Assembly: GCA_021641225.1 (NCBI GenBank)
Contig: JAJWXI010000005.1
Location: forward strand, 1 to 37,062
Direction: 5' to 3'
Length of the DNA: 37,062 nt
Source of the DNA: Collinsella aerofaciens
Lineage (GTDB): Bacteria; Actinomycetota; Coriobacteriia; Coriobacteriales; Coriobacteriaceae
Shown here: positions 25,866-34,633 of the stretch, piece by piece
How positions within the stretch are numbered: position 1 is the stretch's first letter
How the letters are laid out: each line of letters begins with the position of its first letter
Notes under the pieces: generated by a model
Database searches by the model: none
What the model saw: only the letters and a program-made list of their open reading frames with translations
What the model was told of the DNA's origin: nothing
Translations under genes and position numbers: made by a program

Positions 25866-26504
25866 CTATCCTCTCTTCCTTGCAGCGTCGGCGGCGCGGC
25901 GCGCCAGCGCATCGGCGCGCGGCAACCATGTGTCGAGCAGCTCATCACACGCCGTCTCGAGCTCCTCGGCACGAACGCGATCTTTCATAGACGTGGTGTT
26001 CGCAAAGAGCGTCAAGCTCGCGCCCTGCATAGCGGCACGGCAGAACACGGCGCCGCACGCCACATCGGACAGCAGCTGACGCGAACCCTTGTCGGCCATG
26101 TCCTCGAGCAGCGCCAGCGCACGCCCGCAGGCATCCATAATGCGATACGGCGGCATAGCGGCCACATGCAGCGCATCCTGAATCGCGGTCGCTCGAGCCG
26201 GATCGTCACGCGGAATACCGTACGCCGCGGACACCCGCCTGTAGGCACGAACGTCCTCGGAAACCAACTCGACAAGCTCCTGAGCCAGCTCATCAGCCTG
26301 GGCAAACGCGCGCGTCAGGTCATCCGCACGATCAGCAAGCGCGGGATTAGTCGCACCGTAGCGGGCAACCATTCCGCACAGCGAGGCGCCCAGCGCGCCC
26401 ACAAAGGCGCTCGCGCTGCCACCGCCGGGAACCGGCTCGCGCGCGGCAAGCGCCTCGGCAAACCCGCGGCAGGTCTTGTCCATCATCTCTTGGCTCATAC
26501 GCAT
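25866..26504 (-). CDS. fchA: Cyclodeaminase/cyclohydrolase family protein (FchA-like)
   Basis: The 212-residue helical protein belongs to the formiminotetrahydrofolate cyclodeaminase / methenyl-tetrahydrofolate cyclohydrolase family. PVPGGGSASAFVGALGASL at 25-43 is its glycine-rich folate-site motif, and the length is typical. It lies 2 nt before folD, so the pair probably serves one folate one-carbon route. FchA may supply the cyclohydrolase step if the altered FolD is poor at it; this is inference. Start sites at 26504 or two codons later are both possible, as AAGG lies 4 or 10 nt upstream. Confidence 0.87.
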   Translation of the reverse strand: MRMSQEMMDKTCRGFAEALAAREPVPGGGSASAFVGALGASLCGMVARYGATNPALADRADDLTRAFAQADELAQELVELVSEDVRAYRRVSAAYGIPRDDPARATAIQDALHVAAMPPYRIMDACGRALALLEDMADKGSRQLLSDVACGAVFCRAAMQGASLTLFANTTSMKDRVRAEELETACDELLDTWLPRADALARRAADAARKRG

Positions 26505-26524
26505 GCACCTTCAAGTCATATACA

Positions 26525-26550
26525 TCGGTCGGGTGGAAACCGCCGACCGA
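26525..26550 (-). promoter_or_regulatory. Leader hairpin before fchA
   Basis: TCGGTCGG (26525-26532) and CCGACCGA (26543-26550) form a perfect 8-bp stem with a 10-nt loop, 21 nt upstream of the fchA start. It has no T-run. It may tune translation or messenger stability. No riboswitch class could be matched to the leader. Confidence 0.35.
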
Positions 26551-26658
26551 CCGCATCGATCACATAATGGTGCTAAGTCTAGCCCATAAGTACATAAGCG
26601 TCAGCGCACCTGGCCATCGCGGATTTCTATGACGAACGATAGGCGTCGGCACCGCAAA

Positions 26659-26678
26659 CATGGGACACATGGCCCACC
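26659..26678. promoter_or_regulatory. Shared upstream motif of the lipoprotein pair, copy 1
   Basis: ATGGGACACATGGCCCACC, with partial dyad symmetry (TGGG and CCCA ends), lies here and again before the second lipoprotein. It sits in the 371-nt gap between fchA and the first lipoprotein. A TATAAG box at 26716-26721 is a possible -10. Apart from the fchA leader, the gap shows no gene. Confidence 0.45.
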
Positions 26679-26875
26679 TTTCGAGACTCCCGAGCAGCAC
26701 AAGCTGGGGCATATCTATAAGTAAGGAACCCGTTGGGGAACGGCCGCGCAACGACCACAAGCGATGAACGGAGGCATAAGTCGCACAGTACACAGAGACA
26801 TCCGCCGCCAGCGCAATCAGTACCCCAACAGCATGCGGCGCCGTGATGTCATCAGCAGACAAGGAGGACGCCACC

Positions 26876-27475
26876 ATGATGAAAAAGACCCTATCGATCC
26901 TTTCCCTTTGCATCGCCCTCTTTGCCGCGCTCGCCCTTGTGGGCTGCGGCGGGAGCGCATCGGGCGGCGGCAGCGCCCCCAAGAGCGAGAGCAAGGAAAA
27001 GGCCCCCGTCGCCAAGAAGACCGACTACATCTGGTTTAAGGTCGAGATGCCCGAGGGCGTCGGCGTAAGCGACTCTGCCGGCAAGAATGCCGACAGGGTC
27101 CAGCTCACCTTCCCCGAAGACGAGAACGCCTCGGCCGATCGCTTTATCCCCGTTTGGAAAAAAGCGCTGACGGCCGAGGAATCCCACGCCGACCAGGCGG
27201 AAAAGAAGGGGGATACGTTCCAGTGGAAGGATGGCGGGTCCGTCGAGTATAACGGCAGGACGTGGCTCGTCGGAACATACGAGGACAACAGCGACATCTC
27301 AACCATGCTTTTTACCGATGTTGAGCCGGGAAGCGTCTACGTCCTCATCTCGAACTTCGACCAGCACAAGAAAGAAGCCGAGGCACTCCTCAACTCCATC
27401 GAGTTCCCCGATGACATGGAAGAGGCAGTTTCCGAGGCACGCGAAGTCGAGATTTCGAGCATCGAGATCAAGTAA
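26876..27475 (+). CDS. Lipoprotein of unknown function (first of a tandem pair)
   Basis: The 199-residue product has a lipoprotein signal peptide: MMKK, a hydrophobic core, then lipobox LVGC with Cys24. A Gly/Ser/Lys linker follows, then a compact domain (about 48-199) containing DYIWFKVEMPEGVGVSD, NGRTWLVGTY and GSVYVLISN. No known family is recognised. AAGGAGG lies 8 nt before the ATG at 26876. Its neighbour shares the signal peptide, the WFKVEVPEGV motif and the C-terminal pattern, so the two arose by duplication and probably do related work at the cell surface. Confidence 0.85.
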   Translation: MMKKTLSILSLCIALFAALALVGCGGSASGGGSAPKSESKEKAPVAKKTDYIWFKVEMPEGVGVSDSAGKNADRVQLTFPEDENASADRFIPVWKKALTAEESHADQAEKKGDTFQWKDGGSVEYNGRTWLVGTYEDNSDISTMLFTDVEPGSVYVLISNFDQHKKEAEALLNSIEFPDDMEEAVSEAREVEISSIEIK

Positions 27476-27530
27476 CGGGACACCCGCACGCGCCTACGCG
27501 CACCCGCGCACATGCGCCCCATTAAAACAA

Positions 27531-27587
27531 CGGGCGCCCAACCCGGGGAGGGCCGACAGCACCAGCCCTCCCCTCTTTTGCGCCCGA
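27531..27587 (+). terminator. Nested terminator after first lipoprotein
   Basis: An inner 9-bp stem, GGGGAGGGC (27545-27553) with GCCCTCCCC (27565-27573), is followed by TCTTTTG. An outer pair, CGGGCGC (27531-27537) with GCGCCCG (27581-27587), encloses it. The inner hairpin is a plausible intrinsic terminator. Confidence 0.75.
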
Positions 27588-27625
27588 ACATATTGCCACT
27601 TAACGGCGCAAATCCGGCCCTCAGA

Positions 27626-27644
27626 ATGGGACACATGGCCCACC
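27626..27644. promoter_or_regulatory. Shared upstream motif of the lipoprotein pair, copy 2
   Basis: This 19-nt block is identical to the one before the first lipoprotein, while the sequence around it differs. It lies 72 nt before the second lipoprotein's start. The conservation suggests a common regulator or a retained promoter element. Confidence 0.45.
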
Positions 27645-27716
27645 CTAGCGAGCCGTCCACGCGTACAGTAAAGACAGGTAATCCATGGGCGGTTACAGAT
27701 CGAGGAGGACACGACC

Positions 27717-28310
27717 ATGAAAAAGAAGGCCTTTGCGATTCTCACCCTCTGCATCAGTCTCTTTGCCGCAGTTGCCTTGGTGGGTTGCGGTGGCAGCGAC
27801 GGCGCTACCGGCAGCAGTGGTGGCGGGGGAGCGGAAAAGCCAGCCGTGGATATGAGGACTGACTTCATTTGGTTTAAAGTCGAGGTGCCCGAGGGCGTCG
27901 AAATCACGGACGTCGCAGGCGATACCGCCGACAGGGCCCAGTTTAAGTTCACCGAGAGCGAGCATGCCAGCGACCGCTTCATCCCCGTCTTCGATCCTGA
28001 CAAGAACGCCGATGAACTGTTCGACTACGAGGCAAAGTGGAAGGCCAACTCCGGATGGACCGAGAGCGATCCCGTTAAGTACAACGGCAAGACCTGGCGC
28101 AGCGCCTACTTTACGCACTCGGGCGGCGTGACGACCGAGTACTTCACCGACGTTGACGGCGGCAGCGTGTACGTGCGCATCGACAACGTCGAGGAACACA
28201 AGGACGCCGTCGAGACCATGATGAAGTCTCTGGAGTTTGCCGACGACATCGCCGAGGCCAAGACCGAGGCCATGGATGTTAAGCTCGACGATATCGAGAT
28301 TAAGCGCTAA
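27717..28310 (+). CDS. Lipoprotein of unknown function (second of a tandem pair)
   Basis: A 197-residue paralogue of the preceding lipoprotein. The signal peptide ends in the lipobox LVGC with Cys24, and a glycine-rich linker follows. The shared domain has DFIWFKVEVPEGVEITD, SDRFIPVFDP, NGKTWRSAYF and GSVYVRIDN. GGAGG lies upstream of the ATG at 27717. The middle section differs most between the two (DADQ-type versus DELFDYEAKW), which may reflect different ligands. The function is unknown. Confidence 0.85.
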   Translation: MKKKAFAILTLCISLFAAVALVGCGGSDGATGSSGGGGAEKPAVDMRTDFIWFKVEVPEGVEITDVAGDTADRAQFKFTESEHASDRFIPVFDPDKNADELFDYEAKWKANSGWTESDPVKYNGKTWRSAYFTHSGGVTTEYFTDVDGGSVYVRIDNVEEHKDAVETMMKSLEFADDIAEAKTEAMDVKLDDIEIKR

Positions 28311-28381
28311 GCGACTGGCGAGCGCAACGGGAAACACGAGCGCAGCGAAGCAAGCGACAGTAACCCAGCGCTTCGTACCAA

Positions 28382-28412
28382 GGGAGGGTCGGCTCACCGG
28401 CCCTCCCTTTCT
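28382..28412 (+). terminator. Terminator after second lipoprotein
   Basis: GGGAGGGTCGG (28382-28392) pairs with CCGGCCCTCCC (28397-28407), including one G-T pair, around a 4-nt loop and is followed by TTTCTT. The remainder of the 304-nt gap to the phospholipase gene holds a TATAGT box at 28566-28571, a likely -10 for that gene. Confidence 0.88.
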
Positions 28413-28614
28413 TATGCCGGTAGCTGGCGAACGCGAGGATGCCGGACTCCAAAACTATCCCAAGCGCGCCAGTAGCACCAATAGACAAGCGCCTCAGCAC
28501 GTCCGCCCGCCGATTAATAGCGCCATGCAGACAATTTAAGCCGACGCCTTTAAACATCTGGGCAGTATAGTATCCAAAACGAGCGCATAACCGCACCCTG
28601 CGAACGGAGGAGTT

Positions 28615-31101
28615 ATGACCGAACACCACACCATCAGCCGTCGAGCATTCACGTTGGGCCTAGGACTCGCAGCATTGTCGCCTTTTGTAAGCCTGCCCGA
28701 AACCGCGGGATTGGGCCTTCCCGTGCGCGCGGCATTTGCAGACGACGCTGCCACAGCGTCGGACAGCCTCCACAATTTCGTCATTCGCCTTCGCCCCGCG
28801 GGCTATTTTCGCACCGCGAGCGTCAACCAAGACGGCAACGTTCGCGGCAACGTCTGCCACCTGTTTAACGACGGCACGTCCAGCAAGCTCATCCTTGAGA
28901 ACGTAACGACCAAGAAGGACGATACAAACTGGTACGCCATCCGCACCTTGCTCAATTTCGAAGAGCATAAAAAGACGGGCTACAGCATTTGGTCGGTCGA
29001 CGACGACTCGGACAAAGATGGAAAGGTCATCCACGTATGGGGCGGCGAGTATGACAACAAGCCCAGCCGCGCTTTTGCGTTCGAGCGTCAATCAAACGGA
29101 ACCTACATCATCCGAGACCGCACGGTCGAGAAAGAAACCGAGAAAAAAGACATTAAGTACCTGGCAATAGAATCGAACGGCGAAGACCAGGACAACAATA
29201 AGATCTGCCATAAGAGTAAGAGCATTCCGTGGGAGCTCGAACTTATCGGTTACGACATGAAAAAGAACGATGCCACGGTTAGCAGCCTCGACTGGATCAC
29301 GTACAGCAGCTACGTCGACGGACCATGTTGGATGAAATACGTCGACGACAACAAGTTCCTCGACGAGCTGAGCATCCCGGGTACGCACGATTCGGGCACC
29401 TGCAGCGTGGACAACGACACTGAGCCCCAATCCTCGCAAGTAAAATGCCAGCAGGATTACATTCCCACGCAGTTGCTCGAAGGCATTCGCTATTTTGATA
29501 TCCGGCTCGGAAAGGGCGATGACCCCGGCATCGACCACGGGATTTTCTACCTACTCAAAAAAGACGGGAACTATCTGCATCTCTCCGATGTCATCGGGTA
29601 CTTCAAAACGTTTTTGAACGAAAACCCGTCAGAAGCGCTCATCATGCTCGCATCGCGCGGCAACGATGAGGCTACCGACGAAAGCATAACGACGGCCTTC
29701 GCCAAGGTTATGGCCGATAACCCCAACCTGTTCTACACGTCGAGCCACGTCCCCACGCTGGGCGAGGTGCGCGGAAAGATCGTCCTGCTGCGTCGATTTG
29801 GGCTCGCCGGCAACAGCGTAAGCGGCCACACGTGGGGCCTCGACCTCACCCAATGGGATGACAAGATCAAGGCGCATTCCGGGCAGTCGATGTGTCTCGT
29901 CCAAGACGCGCGGGGATTTGAAGCCATAGGGGAAACGGGCAATGAAGAGCCCTATTGCACCAAGGTATATGCCCAGGACAAGTACAAACTCACGGGAACC
30001 GACAAGCTCAGCTGGGTCGATAATGCGCTGAAGGAAACGACCGGGCGCACGTGCAACAAGGTGGACGTCGTGGACGATGCCGGGGCCGAGGTGCAAGTCC
30101 AGGAGCGTTGCTGGTCTATCAACTACACCAGCTGCACGGGCTTGTCGCACGGAGGCAATCCTTTTACCTCGGCACGAGTAGTCAACGAGCATCTGTACAA
30201 GAGCCCGTACATCAATCCCAGCGGCACCGAGGATACAAAGTCAGATTACCTCAAGCACATTGGCATCATCGCATCCGACTTTGTTGATGCGGCGCTGGCC
30301 CGGAGCATCTACCAGCGCAATTACAATTACGATACGAAGCACACGCAGTCGGCTTCGTGCTGCCTCCCGACCCGCATGCGCATGACGTACGGCGACTCGC
30401 TGAGCGATGCCTCGCTCCAGGATGGCAAGACCGTTGGCGAGGGCCATTTCCGCCTTGTCGACAGCAGCAACGTACTCAACGTGGCGGCTTCGGGCCATGC
30501 GTTTACCATCGAATACGTGGATGTCGACGCCTTGGGCAACGAGACCGTTACGGGGCTGCAGGGATCCGTGCCCATCGATATCGATCCGCGCGCACTGACA
30601 CCCCACTTTGAGGGGCTCGAAGGCCTTAAGGCCGGCGAGGATGTGCGCACAAAGGTCGCGGCGCTGCTCGAGGGCAAACTCGAAAACGATGCCTGCACGG
30701 CTCAGCTCGAGTTTGTGCACGACGCGGACGGCGCTCCGGGCACGGCAATGGCCGAGGGCGAGGCATTTACCGCGGGAACGTACTGGGTGCGCGCGAACGG
30801 TCTTTTGGGCGACGCGGCGCAAAACTACAAGCTTGCTAATGACGGAGCCGCGAGCTTTACCGTAGCGGCCTCGAGCAGTGCAGGCGGCACCGGCACCGAC
30901 GGTGGCACGGGTTCCAACGCAGGCAGCGCTGATAAGAACGGTAAGGGCAACAAGGGCAAGAACTCGGGCGGAAAACTCGCCGACACGGGCGACGGCTCCG
31001 GCATTGCCGCCGGGCTCGCTGCCGCCGCCGTAGCGACAACGGTCGCCGGCGCGGCAATGCTTGCCAACGACCGCGAAAACGCTGGGGACGGTAGCGAATA
31101 G
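28615..31101 (+). CDS. Wall-anchored phosphatidylinositol-specific phospholipase C-like protein
   Basis: The 828-residue protein starts with a probable Tat signal (SRRAFTLGLGLA, Arg10-Arg11). A region at about 50-212 looks like a ricin-type beta-trefoil. The PI-PLC X domain follows (about 235-555). It has IPGTHDSGT with His258, YFDIRLG, and DHGIFYL with His308, the two catalytic histidines of bacterial PI-PLC. An Ig-like region (about 620-755) precedes a Gly/Lys-rich linker and the sorting signal LADTG at 788-792, then a hydrophobic stretch. LAxTG is typical of class E sortases in actinobacteria. GGAGG lies 4 nt before the ATG at 28615. It probably acts on inositol phospholipids or GPI anchors outside the cell. 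The Tat pathway would imply export after folding. Confidence 0.88.
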   Translation: MTEHHTISRRAFTLGLGLAALSPFVSLPETAGLGLPVRAAFADDAATASDSLHNFVIRLRPAGYFRTASVNQDGNVRGNVCHLFNDGTSSKLILENVTTKKDDTNWYAIRTLLNFEEHKKTGYSIWSVDDDSDKDGKVIHVWGGEYDNKPSRAFAFERQSNGTYIIRDRTVEKETEKKDIKYLAIESNGEDQDNNKICHKSKSIPWELELIGYDMKKNDATVSSLDWITYSSYVDGPCWMKYVDDNKFLDELSIPGTHDSGTCSVDNDTEPQSSQVKCQQDYIPTQLLEGIRYFDIRLGKGDDPGIDHGIFYLLKKDGNYLHLSDVIGYFKTFLNENPSEALIMLASRGNDEATDESITTAFAKVMADNPNLFYTSSHVPTLGEVRGKIVLLRRFGLAGNSVSGHTWGLDLTQWDDKIKAHSGQSMCLVQDARGFEAIGETGNEEPYCTKVYAQDKYKLTGTDKLSWVDNALKETTGRTCNKVDVVDDAGAEVQVQERCWSINYTSCTGLSHGGNPFTSARVVNEHLYKSPYINPSGTEDTKSDYLKHIGIIASDFVDAALARSIYQRNYNYDTKHTQSASCCLPTRMRMTYGDSLSDASLQDGKTVGEGHFRLVDSSNVLNVAASGHAFTIEYVDVDALGNETVTGLQGSVPIDIDPRALTPHFEGLEGLKAGEDVRTKVAALLEGKLENDACTAQLEFVHDADGAPGTAMAEGEAFTAGTYWVRANGLLGDAAQNYKLANDGAASFTVAASSSAGGTGTDGGTGSNAGSADKNGKGNKGKNSGGKLADTGDGSGIAAGLAAAAVATTVAGAAMLANDRENAGDGSE

Positions 31102-31134
31102 GCAAGCCGGCCTTTTAGACACATCGACTCAATG

Positions 31135-31171
31135 GGGGGCGCAGGACACCGTTCTGTGCCCCCGATTTTTA
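31135..31171 (+). terminator. Terminator after the phospholipase gene
   Basis: GGGGGCGCAG (31135-31144) pairs with CTGTGCCCCC (31154-31163), with one G-T pair, and GATTTTTA follows. Confidence 0.85.
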
Positions 31172-31195
31172 CCTTGGCCCAAACGCCGCCATAGG

Positions 31196-31465
31196 CTACA
31201 TCACCATGTTCAGCGCGTTAACAAACTCCTGGGCCTTCGCACGGCTGCTCAGGCTAAAAACACAAGCAGTCAACAGCCTGTTACGCAGAAAAACATCGCG
31301 GCCCTTGATCCTGTTGACCCCCGTAATGTCCTTAAGATAGACAATCTCGGTGTGCTTGCCACCAAAAGTGCCCTTCTTGAGCACCTCAATACGGTTGGGG
31401 TAGATCTTGACGTCTTTATACCTACCCGAACCTTTGTCCTGGAATAGCAGCGTGTTATTGTCCAT
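31196..31465 (-). CDS. Small PH-domain-like protein
   Basis: An 89-residue soluble protein. A strand-rich pattern (NTLLFQDKG, DVKIYPNRIEVLK, HTEIVYLKDITGVN) is followed by a C-terminal helix (SRAKAQEFVNALNMVM). This fits the bacterial PH/GRAM-like fold. GGGAG lies 8 nt before the ATG at 31465. It is transcribed divergently from the nuclease gene 168 nt away. The function is unknown; PH-like folds often bind peptides or lipids. Confidence 0.6.
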   Translation of the reverse strand: MDNNTLLFQDKGSGRYKDVKIYPNRIEVLKKGTFGGKHTEIVYLKDITGVNRIKGRDVFLRNRLLTACVFSLSSRAKAQEFVNALNMVM

Positions 31466-31632
31466 ACGCGTCACTCCCGTGGGATTCGCTAAAACTGCCT
31501 CTATGGTCACATTTTAGTCACCGCAAGGCCCCATGCGAAGATGTCAGACAGCACAGCAATTCGTGTCCGCGCGAGGCTTTAAACTAAATGCGATAAAGAC
31601 GCATTCCACAAAAGGAAAGTGGGGCGACAGTG

Positions 31633-32682
31633 ATGGGCGAACTGGTAAACCGTGGAGAATCGGCAATCGTGCCCGAAGGTTTTTACAAGCAGGTCTCCTC
31701 GATTCTCAACGCCGCTCGCGACAAGGCCTATACCGCCGTTAACTTTGCGATGGTTGAGGCATATTGGGAGATCGGCAAGAGTATTGTTGATGAACAGGGC
31801 GGAGAGGGGCGCGCCAAGTATGGAGAGGCGCTGCTCAAGGCCCTCGCAATCAGACTTACCAAGGATTTTGGTAAAAGTTTTGAAGCAAGAGAGCTGCGCA
31901 AAATGCGTCAGTTCTATCTTGCATTTCCAATTCGGGACTCACTGCGTCCCGAATTGAGCTGGACACATTACCGCAGGTTAATACGCATTCCTGACCCCGA
32001 AGCTCGCACCTGGTACATGAACGAATGCGCCGATTCTCGCTGGAGCACGCGTCAGCTCGAACGCCAGATCAACACCATGTTCCGCGAGCGCCTACTTGCC
32101 AGCAAGGACAAAGAGGCCGTCACCCAGGAAATCCAAGAGAGCGCCCCGGCTCGTCGCCCCGAGGATATCATCCGCGACCCATATGTACTGGAGTTTTTAG
32201 GTTTCTCGGACGATGCTACGTTTCGCGAGAGCGATCTAGAGCAGGCGCTCATCACGCATCTTCAGAAGTTCCTGCTGGAGCTTGGCCGTGGCTTCGCTTT
32301 CGAGGCGCGCCAAAAGCGCATCACCTTTGATGGACGCCATTTCTATATTGACCTTGTTTTTTACAACTATCTGATGCGCTGCTTCGTGCTCATCGACCTT
32401 AAGACCGATGACCTTACGCATCAGGACCTGGGCCAGATGCAAATGTATGTGAACTACTACACGCGTGAGCTCATGAACGAAGGCGACAATCCGCCCATAG
32501 GCATCGTGCTCTGCGCGGACAAAAGCGATTCGATCGTCGAGTACACGCTGCCCGAAGACAACGACCAAGTGTTTACCGCCAAATACCTGCCGTATCTTCC
32601 AAGCAAGGAAGAGCTGGCGCGCGAGCTGAGTGCCGAGTACCGCGCCATCAACGAAGCGACTAATGGCGAAACGCAAGGGTAG
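31633..32682 (+). CDS. YhcG-type PDDEXK nuclease (DUF1016)
   Basis: The 349-residue protein has the YhcG layout. The N-terminal helical region (about 15-160) has FYKQVSSILNAARDKAY and YWEIGKSIV, and the C-terminal PDDEXK domain (about 175-335) has DLVFYN with Asp240 and IDLK with Asp255 and Lys257. Such proteins are thought to be nucleases acting on DNA ends or foreign DNA, and some lie near restriction systems. No methylase is seen here, so it is a lone copy. The ATG at 31633 directly follows a GTG; GGGGCG is the probable ribosome site. Base use is somewhat more A+T-rich than neighbours, hinting at transfer. Confidence 0.87.
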   Translation: MGELVNRGESAIVPEGFYKQVSSILNAARDKAYTAVNFAMVEAYWEIGKSIVDEQGGEGRAKYGEALLKALAIRLTKDFGKSFEARELRKMRQFYLAFPIRDSLRPELSWTHYRRLIRIPDPEARTWYMNECADSRWSTRQLERQINTMFRERLLASKDKEAVTQEIQESAPARRPEDIIRDPYVLEFLGFSDDATFRESDLEQALITHLQKFLLELGRGFAFEARQKRITFDGRHFYIDLVFYNYLMRCFVLIDLKTDDLTHQDLGQMQMYVNYYTRELMNEGDNPPIGIVLCADKSDSIVEYTLPEDNDQVFTAKYLPYLPSKEELARELSAEYRAINEATNGETQG

Positions 32683-33077
32683 CAGCACGTTGCGACCGAA
32701 ACCACCGCAGCCGTCGCAGGCGCACCCGCGGTTGAGGCGCACGCTACGAAACAATACCGGTCATGGACGCCGGCAACGACATTCTAGCCGTGGCTGGCGA
32801 GCGTGACCTGACAGGCAAAAACGCGACCTTCGTCTGATGTGGGCCCATTGGCTGCCACAGAAAAGGGCCGGTTGCAGCCGGCCCTTAAGACACTTGCGTC
32901 TGCGTTGCCCGCGCTTCCGAAGTGTGACTAACTGAGGAGCGGGTTCCGCGGCACAACCTGATTTTGCCCAGCGAGGCAGCTCTTTTGCAGCCGCTCCACC
33001 GTTTATTTACATCTACCCCCTGCCAAACTACCGGACGGCAGCCCGCATGCCTGCGAGCCGTCCCATGCTGCGCTTCC
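32683..33077. other. Intergenic region with no gene seen
   Basis: This 395-nt stretch between two convergent genes holds a terminator at 32863-32886 and a second GC hairpin near 33035-33064, just after the zinc-ribbon gene's stop codon. Only very short frames are open, without ribosome sites. It may be a remnant of a lost gene, but nothing can be recognised. Confidence 0.5.
32863..32886 (-). terminator. Terminator downstream of the zinc-ribbon gene
   Basis: AAGGGCCGG (32863-32871) and CCGGCCCTT (32878-32886) form a perfect 9-bp stem with a 6-nt loop. On the minus strand it is followed by a T-run (CCCTTTTCTG). It could serve both directions. Confidence 0.75.
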
Positions 33078-34415
33078 CTACTTCCCAAAGATCGCAGCGA
33101 GCAAGCCCTTGCGTTTGGGCTTTTCTTCTCGGTAGGAACCCTCGGCAACCGCTGCAACCTGGCGCGGTTGCTCGCCGCCTCCACGGCGCACGATCTGGTA
33201 CAGAAACGGCGACTTAACGTATTTGACCTCGATGGGCGTGGCATGCACGGTGCTCTCACCGGACAGATGCAGGCTCGGATTGAGCGGCGCCACGACGTGC
33301 GTTTCGCGCTTGTCACTAAACACCACCGCGGCCGCGCGGCCCGTCTGTCCGTTTACGGCAATGCGCACCTGCTCGCCATCGCGGCTGTCCGTCGCCGGAC
33401 GATCGACAAAGTAGACCGGCACCATCACCAGGCCATCCTTATGCTTGCGGGCCTTGCGCGCCCAGGTTCGGATGCTCTTTTTATTGAGCCCCAGTACGGC
33501 CTCGGCATCGTTGCCCGCAACGTCGAGCGCCAACTTATCAATGACCACCTGGTCCTTGGTAGATGCATCGACGGAGACGACGCAGAAGTCGCCTTCCTGC
33601 ATGGCGGGATCGAACGGACCGACCTTGGCAAAGTCCCACGGCTCCAAAATGCCCATGAGGCGAACGTCCAGATAGTTTGCCCTCGGATACGCCCAGTCGA
33701 GCACCTCGTAGTACACCAGGGTCTCCTTGCTCAGGCCCTTGCCCGGGAAGCTCGCCATCATACGCAGGTCCGCCAGCGCCATGGGGAAATAGAAGAGCAT
33801 CATGTCGTTTTGGATCGCGTCTTCCACGTCGTGCCCGGCAAAGGCATCCGGGTACTGGCGCACCAGCTGCAGCGCGTTGGCACGTGCCTGCTGCGGCGAG
33901 ATTTCGCAGGGAATACCCTGCTCCGGCACATACTCCGCACCCACGCCCATGGTCAGACGTTTGCTAAACGTACCGGGCTTGAGCAGGTCGGCAATGCCGA
34001 TCTTGTTACCGCAGGACGGGCACTCAAACACACGCTGCGTTGACTCGCCCTCAAAGGACGCTCCGCAGAAGGGGCAAGGAATGCTCACATGCGTGGCCTC
34101 TTGGAACTCCTGCGCCGTGCCGCGATCCTCCCACAGCAGATGTTCCAGGACCGACTGATTGCGCCAGTACGAATTGAAGAAATACCAGTCCGGGTCCTCC
34201 GGGCGCTCGAGTTGCGACACATGCGTGAGCTTGAGCAATCCATCCACCACCGTCAACGGCGTATGACGAATGCCCAAAGCGCTCTTGGGCTCTCCGGCGT
34301 CCGCCTGCCATGGGATGACCGTGCCGCAATAGGCGCACTCAAAGCTGCGCTTAGCCTGGTGCGAGTACATAGGGCCGCCGCAGTTTTGACATTTAATGGC
34401 AAACATCTCGTCCAT
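33078..34415 (-). CDS. Double zinc-ribbon protein of unknown function
   Basis: The 445-residue protein has two zinc ribbons of CxxC type near the N-terminus: KCQNCGG with CAYCG at about 8-33, and PCPFCGA with CPSCG at about 113-136. The remainder (about 150-445) has mixed strands and helices and ends in a basic tail (EEKPKRKGLLAAIFGK). AAGGAGG lies 7 nt before the ATG at 34415. No membrane segment or catalytic motif is visible. It may bind nucleic acid or other proteins through the ribbons; the function is unknown. Confidence 0.75.
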   Translation of the reverse strand: MDEMFAIKCQNCGGPMYSHQAKRSFECAYCGTVIPWQADAGEPKSALGIRHTPLTVVDGLLKLTHVSQLERPEDPDWYFFNSYWRNQSVLEHLLWEDRGTAQEFQEATHVSIPCPFCGASFEGESTQRVFECPSCGNKIGIADLLKPGTFSKRLTMGVGAEYVPEQGIPCEISPQQARANALQLVRQYPDAFAGHDVEDAIQNDMMLFYFPMALADLRMMASFPGKGLSKETLVYYEVLDWAYPRANYLDVRLMGILEPWDFAKVGPFDPAMQEGDFCVVSVDASTKDQVVIDKLALDVAGNDAEAVLGLNKKSIRTWARKARKHKDGLVMVPVYFVDRPATDSRDGEQVRIAVNGQTGRAAAVVFSDKRETHVVAPLNPSLHLSGESTVHATPIEVKYVKSPFLYQIVRRGGGEQPRQVAAVAEGSYREEKPKRKGLLAAIFGK

Positions 34416-34633
34416 GGAAACGTCCTCCTTTGCACAGGGGCTGTCGACATTAAGTATGTCGAGCAAACAGGCACATGCCCATACCCATGTGGCCCAAAAT
34501 GGACCACCCAGGCAAACGAGAAGGCTCGCTCGTTAGCACCGGCAGACCATTGCTGCATTTTCTGAGCATCGGTGCACAGCGCCTCCGCGCGAGCTACACT
34601 ATCCCCTTAAACATGATTGTGAGGACGACCGCT

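Noticed and set aside
26505..26640. Folate or ZTP riboswitch before fchA
   Set aside because: The genes would fit, but the leader lacks the conserved cores of either class; only a simple hairpin is present.
26560..27015. Minus-strand frame of 151 codons over the first lipoprotein
   Set aside because: It overlaps a lipoprotein with clear lipobox and ribosome site, and the hydrophobicity is the mirror of that signal peptide.
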